Source of the DNA: Planctomycetota bacterium | GTDB lineage: Bacteria; Planctomycetota; UBA1135; GCA-002686595 | Reading direction: 5' to 3' | Assembly (NCBI GenBank): GCA_016872795.1 | Contig: VGYZ01000022.1 | Coordinates: forward strand, 1-51,276 | DNA length: 51,276 nt | Shown: one piece after another, positions 1-8,991 of the stretch | Layout: the number at the start of each line of letters is the position of its first letter | Numbering within the stretch: the stretch's first letter is position 1 | Position numbers and translations under genes: made by a program | Notes under the pieces: generated by a model | What the model was told of the DNA's origin: nothing | Database searches by the model: none | The model's input: only the letters and a program-made list of their open reading frames with translations

Positions 1-1
1 G

Positions 2-118
2 GCGCTCAAGGCGTCGCGCGACTGGCAGCTCCTGATCGACATCTACAGGGAAGTCGGCGCGGGCGAGCTCTCCGCGCTGTACGAGAGCCATCGCGCGAGC
101 CTGTCGCAGGACCGCTAG
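2..118 (+). CDS. C-terminal fragment of an unidentified protein
   Basis: An open frame enters from the left edge and ends at a TAG at 116-118, giving 38 residues that end in LSQDR. The composition (acidic and aliphatic, with a WQLLIDIYREVG stretch) looks like a real helical C-terminus and the frame uses GC-rich third positions. It lies 70 bp upstream of the enoyl-CoA hydratase on the same strand and may belong to the same operon. Too little is visible to name a family. Confidence 0.5.
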   Translation, partial: ALKASRDWQLLIDIYREVGAGELSALYESHRASLSQDR

Positions 119-188
119 GGGCTCCCCGAGGCCGCGGTTGCGCGCGCGCGCTTGCCAGCGCCGTGCCAAAGGGGAGAATCTCCGCCCC

Positions 189-1022
189 ATGAGCCCGATC
201 GACACACTCTCCGCGTCCGAGGCGCTTCCCCACGGCAAGGTCCACTATCGCTCGGGCGCGGGCGTCGCGCTGCTCACGCTCGTGAATCCCCCTGCCAACG
301 GCTACTCGCACGAGATGATGAGCGACCTCGACGCCGCGATCCTGCGCGCGCGCTTCGACGACTCGGTGCAGGTGATCGTGCTCGCGGGCGCGGGCGAGAA
401 GTTCTTCTGCGCGGGGGCGGACATCGCGATGTTGAGCCGCCTGACGCCGACGCAGAAGTACCACTTCTGCCTGCATGCCAACGAGACACTGCAGCGGCTG
501 GAGCGCACGCCGAAGCTCGTGATCGCGGCGCTCTCGGGGCACTGCGTCGGTGGCGGGCTCGAGATCGCGCTCGCGGCGGACCTGCGCCTTGCGCGGCGCG
601 GGTCGGGCAAGTGCGGTCTGCCCGAGGTCGCGCTCGGCGTGTTGCCGGGAACGGGCGGCACGCAGCGGCTCGCGCGCCTGCTCGGACGCGCGAAGGCGAT
701 CGAGCTCATGACGAGCGGCCGCACATTCGACTACGACGAGGCGCTCGCACTCGGCGTCGTGACCGAGGTGCGCGACGCGGCCGACGACGCGAGTTTCCTC
801 GAGCTGGTGCTCTCGCACGCCAAGAGCTTCACGACGCCGGGGCGCGCGGCGATGAGCGTGGGTCACATCAAGGCGGCGGTGCACGGCGGCGTCGACTTGC
901 CGCTCGACGCCGGGCTCGCGCTCGAGCGCGAGCTGCAGGCCAAGCTGTTCGCTTCGCTCGACGCGAAGGAAGGCATCGCGGCCTACATCGAGAAGCGCCC
1001 GGCGCAGTTCCAGGGGAAGTGA
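189..1022 (+). CDS. enoyl-CoA hydratase/isomerase family protein (crotonase fold)
   Basis: 277-residue crotonase-superfamily protein, the usual length. It probably hydrates trans-2-enoyl-CoA to 3-hydroxyacyl-CoA in the cytoplasm. The oxyanion-hole segment FFCAGADIAML lies at residues 72-82 and the GGGLEIAL segment at 121-128. Both glutamates used by true hydratases are present: E125 in GGGLE and E146 in LPEVALG, followed by PGTGGTQRL. The ATG at 189 was chosen because a GGGGAGA ribosome site lies about 12 bases upstream and the protein then starts at normal family length. The gene is 4 bp from the following oxidoreductase, and a 3-hydroxyacyl-CoA dehydrogenase follows, so a beta-oxidation or hydroxybutyryl-CoA role is likely. 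Acyl chain length is not predictable here. Confidence 0.9.
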   Translation: MSPIDTLSASEALPHGKVHYRSGAGVALLTLVNPPANGYSHEMMSDLDAAILRARFDDSVQVIVLAGAGEKFFCAGADIAMLSRLTPTQKYHFCLHANETLQRLERTPKLVIAALSGHCVGGGLEIALAADLRLARRGSGKCGLPEVALGVLPGTGGTQRLARLLGRAKAIELMTSGRTFDYDEALALGVVTEVRDAADDASFLELVLSHAKSFTTPGRAAMSVGHIKAAVHGGVDLPLDAGLALERELQAKLFASLDAKEGIAAYIEKRPAQFQGK

Positions 1023-1026
1023 AGCC

Positions 1027-2064
1027 ATGCAGGCGTTGCGCATCCACGCTCACGGCGGGCCCGAGGTCCTGTCCGTCGACGAGATTCCGCGTCCGGAGCC
1101 GCGCGAGGGCGAGGTGCTCGTGCGCGTGCTGGCGGCCTCGATCAACCACCTCGACTTGTGGGTGCGCCGCGGGATGCCGGGCTTTCCCGTCGCATTTCCG
1201 CGCATTCTCGGCTGCGACGGCACCGGCGAGATCGCCGCGCTCGGACCCGGCGTGAGCGGGCCGGCGGTCGGTACGAAGGTCGTGCTCGAGCCGGGCTACT
1301 CGTCGGGACACTCGCCCGAAGATCTCGCGGGCAACGACCAGCTCGCGGCCGACTACTCGATCCGCGGCGAGCACGGGGACGGCTTCGACGCCGAGTATGT
1401 TGCGCTGCCCGCGCGCTATGTGCTTCCGCTGCCGGCTGGCCTCGACCCTGTTCAGGCCGCGGCCGTGCCGCTCGTCTTCTTGACTGCGTGGGGCATGCTC
1501 GTCACGCGCGCCAAGCTCGCGGCAGGGGAGACGGTGCTCGTGATCGCGGGCACGAGCGGAGTCGGCTCGGCCGGCATCCAGATCGCCAAGCAGCGCGGAG
1601 CGCGCGTGATCGCGACGGCGGGCAGCGAGGGGAAGCTGGCGCTGGCGCGCTCACTGGGCGCGGATGAAGTGGTCGACCACTCGCGCGAGGGCTGGGACAA
1701 GGGCGTGCGCAAGCTCACCGGCGGCCGCGGCGTCGACCTCGTGTTCGAGCATGTCGGGCCGGCGACATGGGACGCGTCCGTGCGCTGCATGGCGCGCTGC
1801 GGGCGGCTTGTCACCTGCGGCGGCACGACCGGAGCGAAGGTCTCGCTGCTCCTGCCGCACATGTTCATCAAGAATCTCACTTTCCTCGGCTCGACGATGG
1901 GGCCGCGCAGCGCGCTGCCGGAAATCTTCGAGCATGTCGCCGCGGGCCGCTTTCGGCCGGTGGTCGACCGCGTGCTGCCGCTCGCGGCCGCGCGCGAGGC
2001 GCACGAGCTGCTCGAGGCGCGCAAGGTGGCCGGAAAGATCGTGCTGGTCCCAGGCTTGAGCTAG
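1027..2064 (+). CDS. MDR-family NAD(P)H-dependent oxidoreductase, structural-zinc cysteines lost
   Basis: 345-residue medium-chain dehydrogenase/reductase of the quinone oxidoreductase/alcohol dehydrogenase type. The N-terminal GroES-like domain contains the GGPEVL and GCDGTGEI segments, and the Rossmann domain has the nucleotide loop GTSGVGSAGIQIAK. In close zinc-containing relatives the middle carries four cysteines binding a structural zinc. Here that stretch, between VVLEPGYSSG and AEYVALPARY, has no cysteine, so zinc binding is probably lost and the enzyme may act as a zinc-independent quinone or enoyl reductase. It starts 4 bp after the enoyl-CoA hydratase stop and precedes the 3-hydroxyacyl-CoA dehydrogenase, so it may reduce an acyl-CoA or aldehyde intermediate. 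The substrate is unknown. Confidence 0.85.
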   Translation: MQALRIHAHGGPEVLSVDEIPRPEPREGEVLVRVLAASINHLDLWVRRGMPGFPVAFPRILGCDGTGEIAALGPGVSGPAVGTKVVLEPGYSSGHSPEDLAGNDQLAADYSIRGEHGDGFDAEYVALPARYVLPLPAGLDPVQAAAVPLVFLTAWGMLVTRAKLAAGETVLVIAGTSGVGSAGIQIAKQRGARVIATAGSEGKLALARSLGADEVVDHSREGWDKGVRKLTGGRGVDLVFEHVGPATWDASVRCMARCGRLVTCGGTTGAKVSLLLPHMFIKNLTFLGSTMGPRSALPEIFEHVAAGRFRPVVDRVLPLAAAREAHELLEARKVAGKIVLVPGLS

Positions 2065-2123
2065 ATTGTGCCGCGCGGCCGAAACTTCGCCGCGGGCGCC
2101 CTTTACCGACAGAGGAGCAAGAC

Positions 2124-2990
2124 TTGAAGCGAGCGGGAGAGATTCAGACGGCGGCAGTGCTCGGCGCGGGCACCATGGGCCACGGCATCGCACAAGCGTT
2201 GGCGCAGTGCGGCATCGCGACCACGCTGGTCGACCTCGACGCGGGGGCGCTGCAGAAGGGGCTCGCGGCGGTGAAGAAGAACCTCGATGTGGGCGTCGAG
2301 AAGCAGAAGGTCACGGCGGAGCAGCGCGACGCGACGCTCGCCTTGCTGTCCGGGTCGAGCGACATGGAGGCGGCCGCGCGCGGCGCCGAGGTCGTGATCG
2401 AGGCCGTGCCGGAGAAGCTCGAGCTCAAGCGCGCGATCTTCGCCAAGCTCGGCGCGGCCTGCCGAGCGGACGCGCTGCTCGCGACGAACACCTCGTCGCT
2501 CTCGATCACGCGCATCGCGGAGGCCTGCAAGCGCCCTGAACGCGTGCTCGGCATGCACTTCTTCAACCCCGTGCACATCATGAAGCTCGTCGAGGTCGTG
2601 CGCGCGGAGCAGACCGCGCCGGAGATCGCGACGCTCGCGCTCGAGCTCTCGCGCCGCATGGGCAAGGATCCCATCGATGTGAAGGACTCGCCGGGCTTTG
2701 CCTCGAGTCGCCTCGGCCTGGTGATTGGCCTCGAGGCGATGCGCATGCTCGAGTCGGGCGTCGCGAGCGCGGAGGACATCGACAAGGCGATGGTGCTCGG
2801 CTACGGCTTCCCGATGGGGCCGCTCAAGCTCACCGACCTCGTCGGCTTGGATGTGCGGCTCTCGATCGCGGAGTACCTCACCAAGGAAGTGGGGCCGAAT
2901 TTCGCGCCGCCGCAGGTCCTGCGGGACAAGGTGGCGCGCGGCGAGCTCGGCAAGAAGTCGGGCAAGGGTTTCTACGACTGGAAGGCGTGA
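2124..2990 (+). CDS. 3-hydroxybutyryl-CoA (3-hydroxyacyl-CoA) dehydrogenase
   Basis: 288-residue protein with the two-domain 3HCDH architecture. The N-terminal NAD-binding domain begins with GAGTMGHGIAQ, contains the NTSSLSIT segment, and carries the catalytic histidine in GMHFFNPVHIMKLVEVV. The C-terminal dimerisation domain has DSPGFASSRLG and ends GKKSGKGFYDW. It should interconvert 3-hydroxyacyl-CoA and 3-oxoacyl-CoA with NAD(P). The start is a TTG at 2124: it has a good AGGAG 7 bases upstream and puts the dinucleotide fold at the proper distance, while no ATG lies nearby in frame. It is the third gene of the acyl-CoA run and similar in size to PaaH/Hbd proteins. Confidence 0.9.
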   Translation: MKRAGEIQTAAVLGAGTMGHGIAQALAQCGIATTLVDLDAGALQKGLAAVKKNLDVGVEKQKVTAEQRDATLALLSGSSDMEAAARGAEVVIEAVPEKLELKRAIFAKLGAACRADALLATNTSSLSITRIAEACKRPERVLGMHFFNPVHIMKLVEVVRAEQTAPEIATLALELSRRMGKDPIDVKDSPGFASSRLGLVIGLEAMRMLESGVASAEDIDKAMVLGYGFPMGPLKLTDLVGLDVRLSIAEYLTKEVGPNFAPPQVLRDKVARGELGKKSGKGFYDWKA

Positions 2991-2999
2991 GGGCGAACC

Positions 3000-3710
3000 A
3001 TGGCGGACCAACTCGACTGGGGCAGCGAAGCAAGCGAACCGGTGAAGCCCAAGCGGCGCGTGCCGGTGTGGGCTTGGTTCTGCGGCGGGGGGTGCGTGCT
3101 GATGCTCGTCACCTTCATCGTGGCGAGCGTCGCTGTCGTGTCGTGCGTCAAGGAGATGGCGGACCCCGACACGCAGTGGAAGGAGCTCGAGAAGGTCGTG
3201 GCCGTCGAGAAGCGGCCCGAGGGCGAGATCTTCGGCATGAAGGTGTGGTTTCAGGACTTGCGCGTGATCTCGATCCAGCAGGGCCTGACCAAGATCGACT
3301 TCATGATCGCCGGCGGTGCGCAGGCCGACGAGCTGCGCTCGCAGTTTCTCGACCCGAGCGCGGAGATGAACCTCGGACCGATGCTCGGGAACATGGGACG
3401 CTACGAGCTGGAGGAAATCGTGCTCAATGTGCAGGGGCGCGAGCTGCGCGGCATGCGCTTCCTCACGCAGAAGCCGGACAGCGAGAGCGCGTCGCTGGAG
3501 AACGCGCAGGACGAGGAGCCCTCCGAGTTCGAGCCAGTCGAGGCGATCAAGCTCGCCATGCGCCAGAGCACCGTGGCGCTCGACATCAGCCCTGAGGGTG
3601 GCACGAAGACCGTGATCCTGCAGTACAGCCGCATGGGCTCGCTCGAGAAGATCGACGACGACGAGGTGCTGGAGTTCCTCGCGCACTTCAAGCTCGGCGG
3701 CGGGAACTAG
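3000..3710 (+). CDS. single-pass membrane protein of unknown function
   Basis: 236 residues. A charged cytoplasmic N-terminus of about 22 residues (KPKRR) is followed by one hydrophobic segment at about 25-48 (VWAWFCGGGCVLMLVTFIVA) and a soluble domain of about 185 residues rich in Glu and Asp, presumably periplasmic by the positive-inside rule. There is no lipobox, known catalytic motif or recognisable domain. It starts 9 bp after the dehydrogenase and stops 2 bp before another single-pass protein, so all are probably cotranscribed. The pairing suggests that the two membrane proteins work together, but nothing ties them to acyl-CoA metabolism. Confidence 0.75.
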   Translation: MADQLDWGSEASEPVKPKRRVPVWAWFCGGGCVLMLVTFIVASVAVVSCVKEMADPDTQWKELEKVVAVEKRPEGEIFGMKVWFQDLRVISIQQGLTKIDFMIAGGAQADELRSQFLDPSAEMNLGPMLGNMGRYELEEIVLNVQGRELRGMRFLTQKPDSESASLENAQDEEPSEFEPVEAIKLAMRQSTVALDISPEGGTKTVILQYSRMGSLEKIDDDEVLEFLAHFKLGGGN

Positions 3711-3712
3711 GC

Positions 3713-4396
3713 ATGGGCTCGGGCGGCGAAGGGCTGCGCGCACGCACGGTCTGGATCGCCGCGCTCGCGCTCGTCGCGCTCGCAGTGCTCGGCTGGGTGC
3801 TCGCGACGCAGGAGACACGCGCTCTCGACGGACAGGCGACCTTGAACGAGTGGTTCGACGCGCGTGAACTTCCCGACGGGCTCGCGGTCAGCGAGGCCGG
3901 CATTCTCCCGCGCGGCGATCGCGCCGTCTTGCTCGCGCGCCCGGACGCCGAGGAGGAACCGCCGCGCAACCAAGTGCCCGAGGACGAGGATGACGAGAGC
4001 GACTGGGTGCCGTTCGACTGGTCGAAAGTGACGAGTGGAGCGGTCGGTGCGACGCCGCGTGAGGTATTGGTGGCGGAACTCAAGCTAGAGCATGCTTCCG
4101 CGGAGCTCGAGCAGCTGTTCGAGCGGGGCGAGGACCTGCGCGGAGACTGGTGGTCCGTGCCGCGCTCCGGCGGACGGCGCGCACTCGAGCGCGGCAAGCT
4201 GCGCTGGGGCCCGCTCGAGGCACCCTATGTGCTCGAGCGCGCCTTCGAGGCGGGCGGCACATTCCGGGATACGCTGCGGGTCAACCTGACGCGCGAGCGC
4301 ACGCCGCGGATTCTCATAGCGCGCTGGACGCGCGGCTCGCCGGCCTCACCGGCGCCGGTGCAGCGCCTTCTCGACGCGCTCGCCCCAAGGGGCTGA
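3713..4396 (+). CDS. single-pass membrane protein of unknown function
   Basis: 227 residues with one N-terminal hydrophobic segment at about 12-32 (VWIAALALVALAVLGWVLA), then an extracytoplasmic domain with an acidic EDEDDESDW linker near residue 90 and a C-terminal part rich in Arg and Leu. It has the same topology as the preceding protein, and only 2 bp separate the two genes. The two soluble domains are not obviously similar in sequence. No family was recognised. Confidence 0.7.
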   Translation: MGSGGEGLRARTVWIAALALVALAVLGWVLATQETRALDGQATLNEWFDARELPDGLAVSEAGILPRGDRAVLLARPDAEEEPPRNQVPEDEDDESDWVPFDWSKVTSGAVGATPREVLVAELKLEHASAELEQLFERGEDLRGDWWSVPRSGGRRALERGKLRWGPLEAPYVLERAFEAGGTFRDTLRVNLTRERTPRILIARWTRGSPASPAPVQRLLDALAPRG

Positions 4397-4471
4397 ATGC
4401 GCGTCGTCGCCGCGCGTACACCCGAACATGGTCGTCACTTCTCTCCCGTCCCCGCGAAAGGCGCGCTCACC

Positions 4472-4789
4472 ATGATCCTCTCCACCACTCCGACCCTCGA
4501 AGGCCATCCGATCCTCGAATACCGCGGCATCGTGACCGGCGAGGCCATCCTCGGCGCGCACATCTTCAAGGACCTCTTCGCCGGGCTGCGCGACATCGTC
4601 GGAGGTCGCTCGGCCACCTACGAGCGCGAGCTCTCCGCGGCCCGCGAGATCGCCCTCGACGAGCTCGCAGACGCAGCGCGCAAGCGCGGCGGGAACGCCG
4701 TCGTCGGGATCGACCTCGACTACGAAGTCGTCGGCGCCAACGGCAGCATGTTGATGGTCACCGCCAGCGGTACGGCCGTCGTGGTGTGA
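4472..4789 (+). CDS. YbjQ/UPF0145 family protein
   Basis: 105 residues, the usual size of the YbjQ family (about 107 in E. coli). Family features visible are the N-terminal [11 protein letters not shown] strand, [19 protein letters not shown], a central helix with [16 protein letters not shown], and [16 protein letters not shown] near the C-terminus. The family is annotated as putative heavy-metal-binding and forms pentamers in solved structures, but its function is not established. The ATG at 4472 fits the family N-terminus; an in-frame ATG at 4397 would add 25 unlikely residues. It ends 20 bp before the converging glcF stop. Confidence 0.85.
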   Translation: MILSTTPTLEGHPILEYRGIVTGEAILGAHIFKDLFAGLRDIVGGRSATYERELSAAREIALDELADAARKRGGNAVVGIDLDYEVVGANGSMLMVTASGTAVVV

Positions 4790-4808
4790 GCGTCGCGCGC
4801 GCTCGCGG

Positions 4809-6074
4809 CTAGCGCTTCGCCTTGCGCAGCGCCGCGGACATGACCTCCGCGAGGTGCAGCACGCGCGCCTTCACGCCTTCGCGCGCGAGGCCCGACTCCC
4901 ACTGCATGTGGCAGCCGGGGTTCGCGGTGACGAGCGTGTCGGCGCCGCAGGAGCGGAAGGCCTCGGCCTTCCTGGCGAACACGGCCTTGCTGTCGTTGGG
5001 CCGCAGCATGGAATAGATCCCCGCCGAGCCGCAGCACGACTCCGAGTCGGGCAGCTCGACGCGCGCCGCGCCCGAGCGCTCGAGCAGCGTGCGCGGCTGG
5101 CTGCGCACCTGCTGGCCGTGGCAGAGATGGCAGGGATCGTCGTAGGCCAGCGTCCCCAGCTCGTTGCCGAGCGCGCCCTTGAGGTCCGTCGGCATTTCGG
5201 CTGCTACGAACTCACTGAAGTCCTTGACGCGCGCCGAGAAGCGGCCCGCGCGCTCGCGCCAAGCCGCGTCGTCGGCGAGCAAGTGACCGTACGCCTTCAT
5301 GTGCGCGCCGCACCCGGCGCTGTTCACGACGATCGGACCGGAGCCGCAGCGCTCGAAATGCTCGATCGTCGAGCGGGCGAGCTCGCGCGCACCCTCGAGC
5401 TCGCCGTTGTGCGCGTGGAGCGCGCCGCAGCACACATGCCCGCTCGGCACCTTCGTCTCGAAGCCGATGAGTGTGAGCACTTCGACCGTGGCGCGGTTGA
5501 CGCGGCCATACAGCTCGCGCATGGCGCAGCCTTCTAGCATCGCGACCTCGCCGCGGCGCGTGCCGGCGGCGGGCGTGGAGGACGGCAGTGCCGCGCGCTC
5601 CGACTTGGGAGGCACGGTCGGCATCTCGACCAGCGGTCGTCCGAGCTTGCCCAAGAGGCGCGCCGCGCCGGTCACCTGCGCGAGGCGCATCGAGCTCGCG
5701 ACGAGCGACAGCCACAAGCGGCTGCACAGGATCGTGCCGAAGCCGATGCGCCGTGCGGTGCGCGCGAGGAACCCGCGCGGCTGCGTCTTCTCGAGACCCG
5801 CACGAGCTGTCTCGATCATCTCGCCGAAGCGCACGCCAGCCGGACACACGCTCTCGCAGTGACGGCACGCGAGGCAGAAGTCCATCTCCTCGCGGTACTG
5901 CGGGTCCGTCGCGGCGAGCTGTCCCTCCGCGACGGCTCGCATCAGGTAGATGCGACCGCGCGGGCTCGAAGGCTCGGCACCCGTGAGCTGGTACGTGGGA
6001 CAGGTGCGCAGGCACAGGCCGCAGTGGATGCAGTCCAGACTCTTGGCGTAGTCGACAACCTCCTGCGGCCTCAT
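4809..6074 (-). CDS. glcF: glycolate oxidase iron-sulfur subunit GlcF
   Basis: 421-residue GlcF. Two 4Fe-4S motifs are near the N-terminus, CIHCGLCLRTCP (about residues 15-26) and CLACRHCESVCP (about 68-79). Two CCG-type cysteine-rich domains follow, with CCGALHAHNGE and CCGSAGIYSML. It passes electrons from the flavin subunits GlcD and GlcE to the quinone pool during glycolate oxidation to glyoxylate. It is the last gene of the GlcDEF set and is separated from glcE by 234 bp without a convincing gene, an unusual gap for these normally adjacent genes, so it may have its own promoter. Confidence 0.93.
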   Translation of the reverse strand: MRPQEVVDYAKSLDCIHCGLCLRTCPTYQLTGAEPSSPRGRIYLMRAVAEGQLAATDPQYREEMDFCLACRHCESVCPAGVRFGEMIETARAGLEKTQPRGFLARTARRIGFGTILCSRLWLSLVASSMRLAQVTGAARLLGKLGRPLVEMPTVPPKSERAALPSSTPAAGTRRGEVAMLEGCAMRELYGRVNRATVEVLTLIGFETKVPSGHVCCGALHAHNGELEGARELARSTIEHFERCGSGPIVVNSAGCGAHMKAYGHLLADDAAWRERAGRFSARVKDFSEFVAAEMPTDLKGALGNELGTLAYDDPCHLCHGQQVRSQPRTLLERSGAARVELPDSESCCGSAGIYSMLRPNDSKAVFARKAEAFRSCGADTLVTANPGCHMQWESGLAREGVKARVLHLAEVMSAALRKAKR

Positions 6075-6308
6075 GGGCGGCGGATTCTAGTGCATGCACG
6101 CTTCCTCCGCTCCATCTCGAGACGGCGCACGCGGTGGATCCGCGGGGCGGCCGCGAACTCTGGCGGGGTGCTTGAAATCGCGTGCGAGCTCGACGAAGGA
6201 GTCGTGATCGAACGCGCGCTCGAGCAGCTCTCGGAGGCGGAGGTCAACGCGCAGAAGGAGTCAGACTGCTTCGGCGTCCTCGCGCTCACTGCCGACGGAG
6301 TTCGGCGA

Positions 6309-7574
6309 CTAGAGTCCGCCGTGGAAGCGGCCGGTGGCGAACACGCCCTCGGGGTCGAGACTGCGCTGGATCGAGCGCATCAGGTCGAGCCCCGGCGCGG
6401 GGTCGCCGAACGAATCGAGCTCGACGAGGGCCGTGCGCGGCGCGTTGCGCAGCGCCACGCTGGCGCCGTGTCTCGCGAGCGTGGCGCGGAGCGAGCGAAG
6501 GAAGGTGGCGAGTGCGCCAGCATCCGACAGACCACTTGCGAGCTCGACATCGAGTTCGGCGATTCCGGGCTGGAGCGAGAAGGCTCCCGCGACGCGCGCG
6601 TCGGCGAGGGCACGCTGCACGAGTGGTGCGACGACATCTAGGCGCAGTGGGAGACAGGCGATGCGCAGCGAGGGATGTGCGGAAAGAGCGAGTCGCTGCC
6701 GCGTGCTCGCGGCATCCGAACTTGCGCGCGCAGCCGCACCTGCCTCTTGATTGGCGCGGGGCCAGAGCTCGAGTAACGAGGCCAGCTCGGCATCGACGAC
6801 CTCGCGCAGGCCGAACAGGCGCGCAGCGAGCTCGAAGCCGTCGCCGGTGCGCTCGACGGAGAGCGAGACGATGCGCGCGGGCAGTGCGAGCGCATGGCGA
6901 GCGTGCGAGAGCGCATCGGCCAGCTCGCTCGCGCGTGTCGTGACTCGCAGCTCGTGCTCCGGCTCGGGGAACAGCCGCAGGGATACCTCGACGATCACGC
7001 CCAGCGTCCCATGTGAGCCGCAGTAGAGCCGGTGTAGATCGAAGCCGGTGACATTCTTCACGAGTTGGCCGCCGCTCCGTGTCGCGAGGCCATTGGCGAG
7101 CACGGTGCGCGTGCCGAGCACATGGTGACGCACGGGGCCGAAGCGCAGGCGATCGGCGCCCGACTCGCCCGCGGCGACGACGCCCCCGATCGAGCGACGC
7201 GCCGGGAGCGGCACATCCGGCGTCAGGAAGTGCCCGCCGGCTCGGCAGCGCGCGGCGAGCTCGTCCATCCCGAGCCCCGCCTCGACCGTGATCGTGCCGT
7301 CATAGGGGACATGGTTCACGATGCGCTGCAAGTTGCGAGTGGAGAGCGCGAAGTCGACATGTCCAGGCGTCGCGCACCAGCCGAGCTTGCTGCCGCGACC
7401 GATCGGTACCACGCGCAGCTTGTCGGCGGCCGCGAGGCGCACGAGCTCGCAGGTTTCCTCGACGCTGCGCGGCGCGACCACCGGCAGCGGCTCGACATCG
7501 AAGCGCGGCCGTGCGAGCTCGACCGATCCGCACATGCGCGCGAGGCGCGCTTCGAGCTTCTCGAGCGCGCTCAC
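6309..7574 (-). CDS. glcE: glycolate oxidase FAD-binding subunit GlcE
   Basis: 421-residue PCMH-type FAD-binding protein, the second flavin subunit of glycolate oxidase. The FAD domain includes VVPIGRGSKLGW near residue 55, GLGMDELAARC, SIGGVVAAGESGADRLRFGPVR and QLVKNVTGFDLHRLYCGSHGTLGVI. It ends with the short DPEGVFATGRF tail typical of GlcE. The GTG start at 7574 overlaps the glcD stop by 4 bases (GTGA), so translation is probably coupled; frames extending further upstream would be antisense-like sequence inside glcD. The region between about residues 250 and 380 is poorly conserved, as is usual for this subunit. Confidence 0.9.
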   Translation of the reverse strand: MSALEKLEARLARMCGSVELARPRFDVEPLPVVAPRSVEETCELVRLAAADKLRVVPIGRGSKLGWCATPGHVDFALSTRNLQRIVNHVPYDGTITVEAGLGMDELAARCRAGGHFLTPDVPLPARRSIGGVVAAGESGADRLRFGPVRHHVLGTRTVLANGLATRSGGQLVKNVTGFDLHRLYCGSHGTLGVIVEVSLRLFPEPEHELRVTTRASELADALSHARHALALPARIVSLSVERTGDGFELAARLFGLREVVDAELASLLELWPRANQEAGAAARASSDAASTRQRLALSAHPSLRIACLPLRLDVVAPLVQRALADARVAGAFSLQPGIAELDVELASGLSDAGALATFLRSLRATLARHGASVALRNAPRTALVELDSFGDPAPGLDLMRSIQRSLDPEGVFATGRFHGGL

Positions 7575-8989
7575 CGTGGCCGCCCCGTGCCGCGCATCTC
7601 GCGGCAGGCGTGGACCGGAATCAGCTTGCCAGGATTCAGCCGACCGTCTGGATCCCACGCACGGCGCACATCGCACATGGCGCGCAAGTCGTCGTCTGCG
7701 AAGACCAGCGACATGAACTCCTGCTTCTCGAGTCCGACTCCGTGCTCGCCGGTCAGCGAGCCACCGGCCGCGACGACGACCTTCATGATCTCGTCGCTCG
7801 CTTCGAGGACGCGCCGCACCTCGTCCGCATCGCGCCGGTCGTAGCTGATGTTGGGATGCAGGTTGCCGTCGCCGGCGTGGAAGACATTGGCGAGCTTGAG
7901 TTGCTTGTCCCGCGCGATACGCGTCGACGCAGCGACGAGCTCGCGCAGCTTCGTACGCGGCACCACCACATCGGCGACGTACAGGTCCGGCGCGATGCGC
8001 CCCATCGCCCCAAAGGCGCCCTTTCGGCCGGCCCAAAGCTGCTTGCGCTCGGCGCCCGAGCGCGCTCGGCGGATGTCGATCGCTCCGCGCTTGTGCGCGA
8101 TGGCTCGCAGCGGTGCCAGCGTCGCCTCGACCTCTATTTCGCTGCCTTCTGCTTCCACGAGCAGCACGGCTTCAGCCTCCTTTGGGTAGCCCGCGGCGAA
8201 CACGCTCGCCTCGACGGCCTGGATCGTCAGCCGGTCGAGAATCTCGAGCGCCGAGGGCTCGAGCCTGCCCGCGATGGCGTCGCTCACCGCATCGCAGGCG
8301 GCGTCGAGGTCGGTGAAGATCGCCAGCAGCGTCTCGGTGACCGCCGGCGTCGGGACGAGGCGCACGGTGATCTCCGTGGCGAGCCCGAACATACCTTCGC
8401 TGCCGACGAAGAGTCCGACGAGGTCGTAGCCGAGCGGATCTGCCAGCGGCGGCGAGAGGTCGAGCACGCTGCCGTCGTCGCGCACGATGACGAGGCCGAG
8501 GATGTGGCGCGTCGTCGCACCGTGCTTGAAGCAGTGGGGACCGCCGGAGTTCTCGCCGACATTCCCGCCGATGGTGCAGGCCGCTTGGCTCGACGGATCG
8601 GGCGCGTAGAACAGGCCGTGCTTCTCGGCGGCGAGCGTGAGATCGACATTGACGACGCCGGCCTGCACGCGCGCGTACTGGTCCGCGACATTGACCTCGA
8701 GCACATCGCGCATGCGCGCGAAGCCGATGAGCGCACCGCCTTCGACGGGCGTCGCACCACCGGAAAGCCCGGTTCCCGCACCTCGGCCGACAACCGGGAT
8801 CTTCTCACGGTGCAGGATGCGCATGGTGCGCGCGCACTCTTCCGTGGTGCGCGGCAAGAGCACGACGGAGGGGCGCTGCCGCAGCAGCGCGAGGCCGTCG
8901 CACTCGTATGCGAGCAGGCGCGCGGGCTCGTGGATCACGCCGGCAGGCCCGAGCGCGGCGAGCAGCTCGTCGATCAGCTCGCGTCGCAT
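7571..8989 (-). CDS. glcD: glycolate oxidase catalytic flavin subunit GlcD
   Basis: 472-residue FAD-linked oxidase with the normal GlcD length. The PCMH domain shows PVVGRGAGTGLSGGA, the binding segment CTIGGNVGENSGGPHCFKHG, and GSEGMFGLATEITVRL. The C-terminal FAD-oxidase domain carries NVFHAGDGNLHPNI and SLTGEHGVGLEK, whose histidines are typical of D-2-hydroxyacid dehydrogenases of this group. It oxidises glycolate or D-lactate, and the adjacent glcE and the nearby glcF favour glycolate. The ATG at 8989 fits the family start (MRRELIDELLAALG); upstream in-frame codons overlap the permease gene. It starts 2 bp after the ABC permease stop. Confidence 0.93.
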   Translation of the reverse strand: MRRELIDELLAALGPAGVIHEPARLLAYECDGLALLRQRPSVVLLPRTTEECARTMRILHREKIPVVGRGAGTGLSGGATPVEGGALIGFARMRDVLEVNVADQYARVQAGVVNVDLTLAAEKHGLFYAPDPSSQAACTIGGNVGENSGGPHCFKHGATTRHILGLVIVRDDGSVLDLSPPLADPLGYDLVGLFVGSEGMFGLATEITVRLVPTPAVTETLLAIFTDLDAACDAVSDAIAGRLEPSALEILDRLTIQAVEASVFAAGYPKEAEAVLLVEAEGSEIEVEATLAPLRAIAHKRGAIDIRRARSGAERKQLWAGRKGAFGAMGRIAPDLYVADVVVPRTKLRELVAASTRIARDKQLKLANVFHAGDGNLHPNISYDRRDADEVRRVLEASDEIMKVVVAAGGSLTGEHGVGLEKQEFMSLVFADDDLRAMCDVRRAWDPDGRLNPGKLIPVHACREMRGTGRPR

Positions 8990-8991
8990 GG

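Noticed and set aside
6180-6308. Protein-like plus-strand frame in the glcE-glcF gap (ELDEGVVIERALEQLSEAEV)
   Set aside because: It looks helical, but the frame has no good start or ribosome site and runs on into antisense of glcE. The gap is left without a gene.
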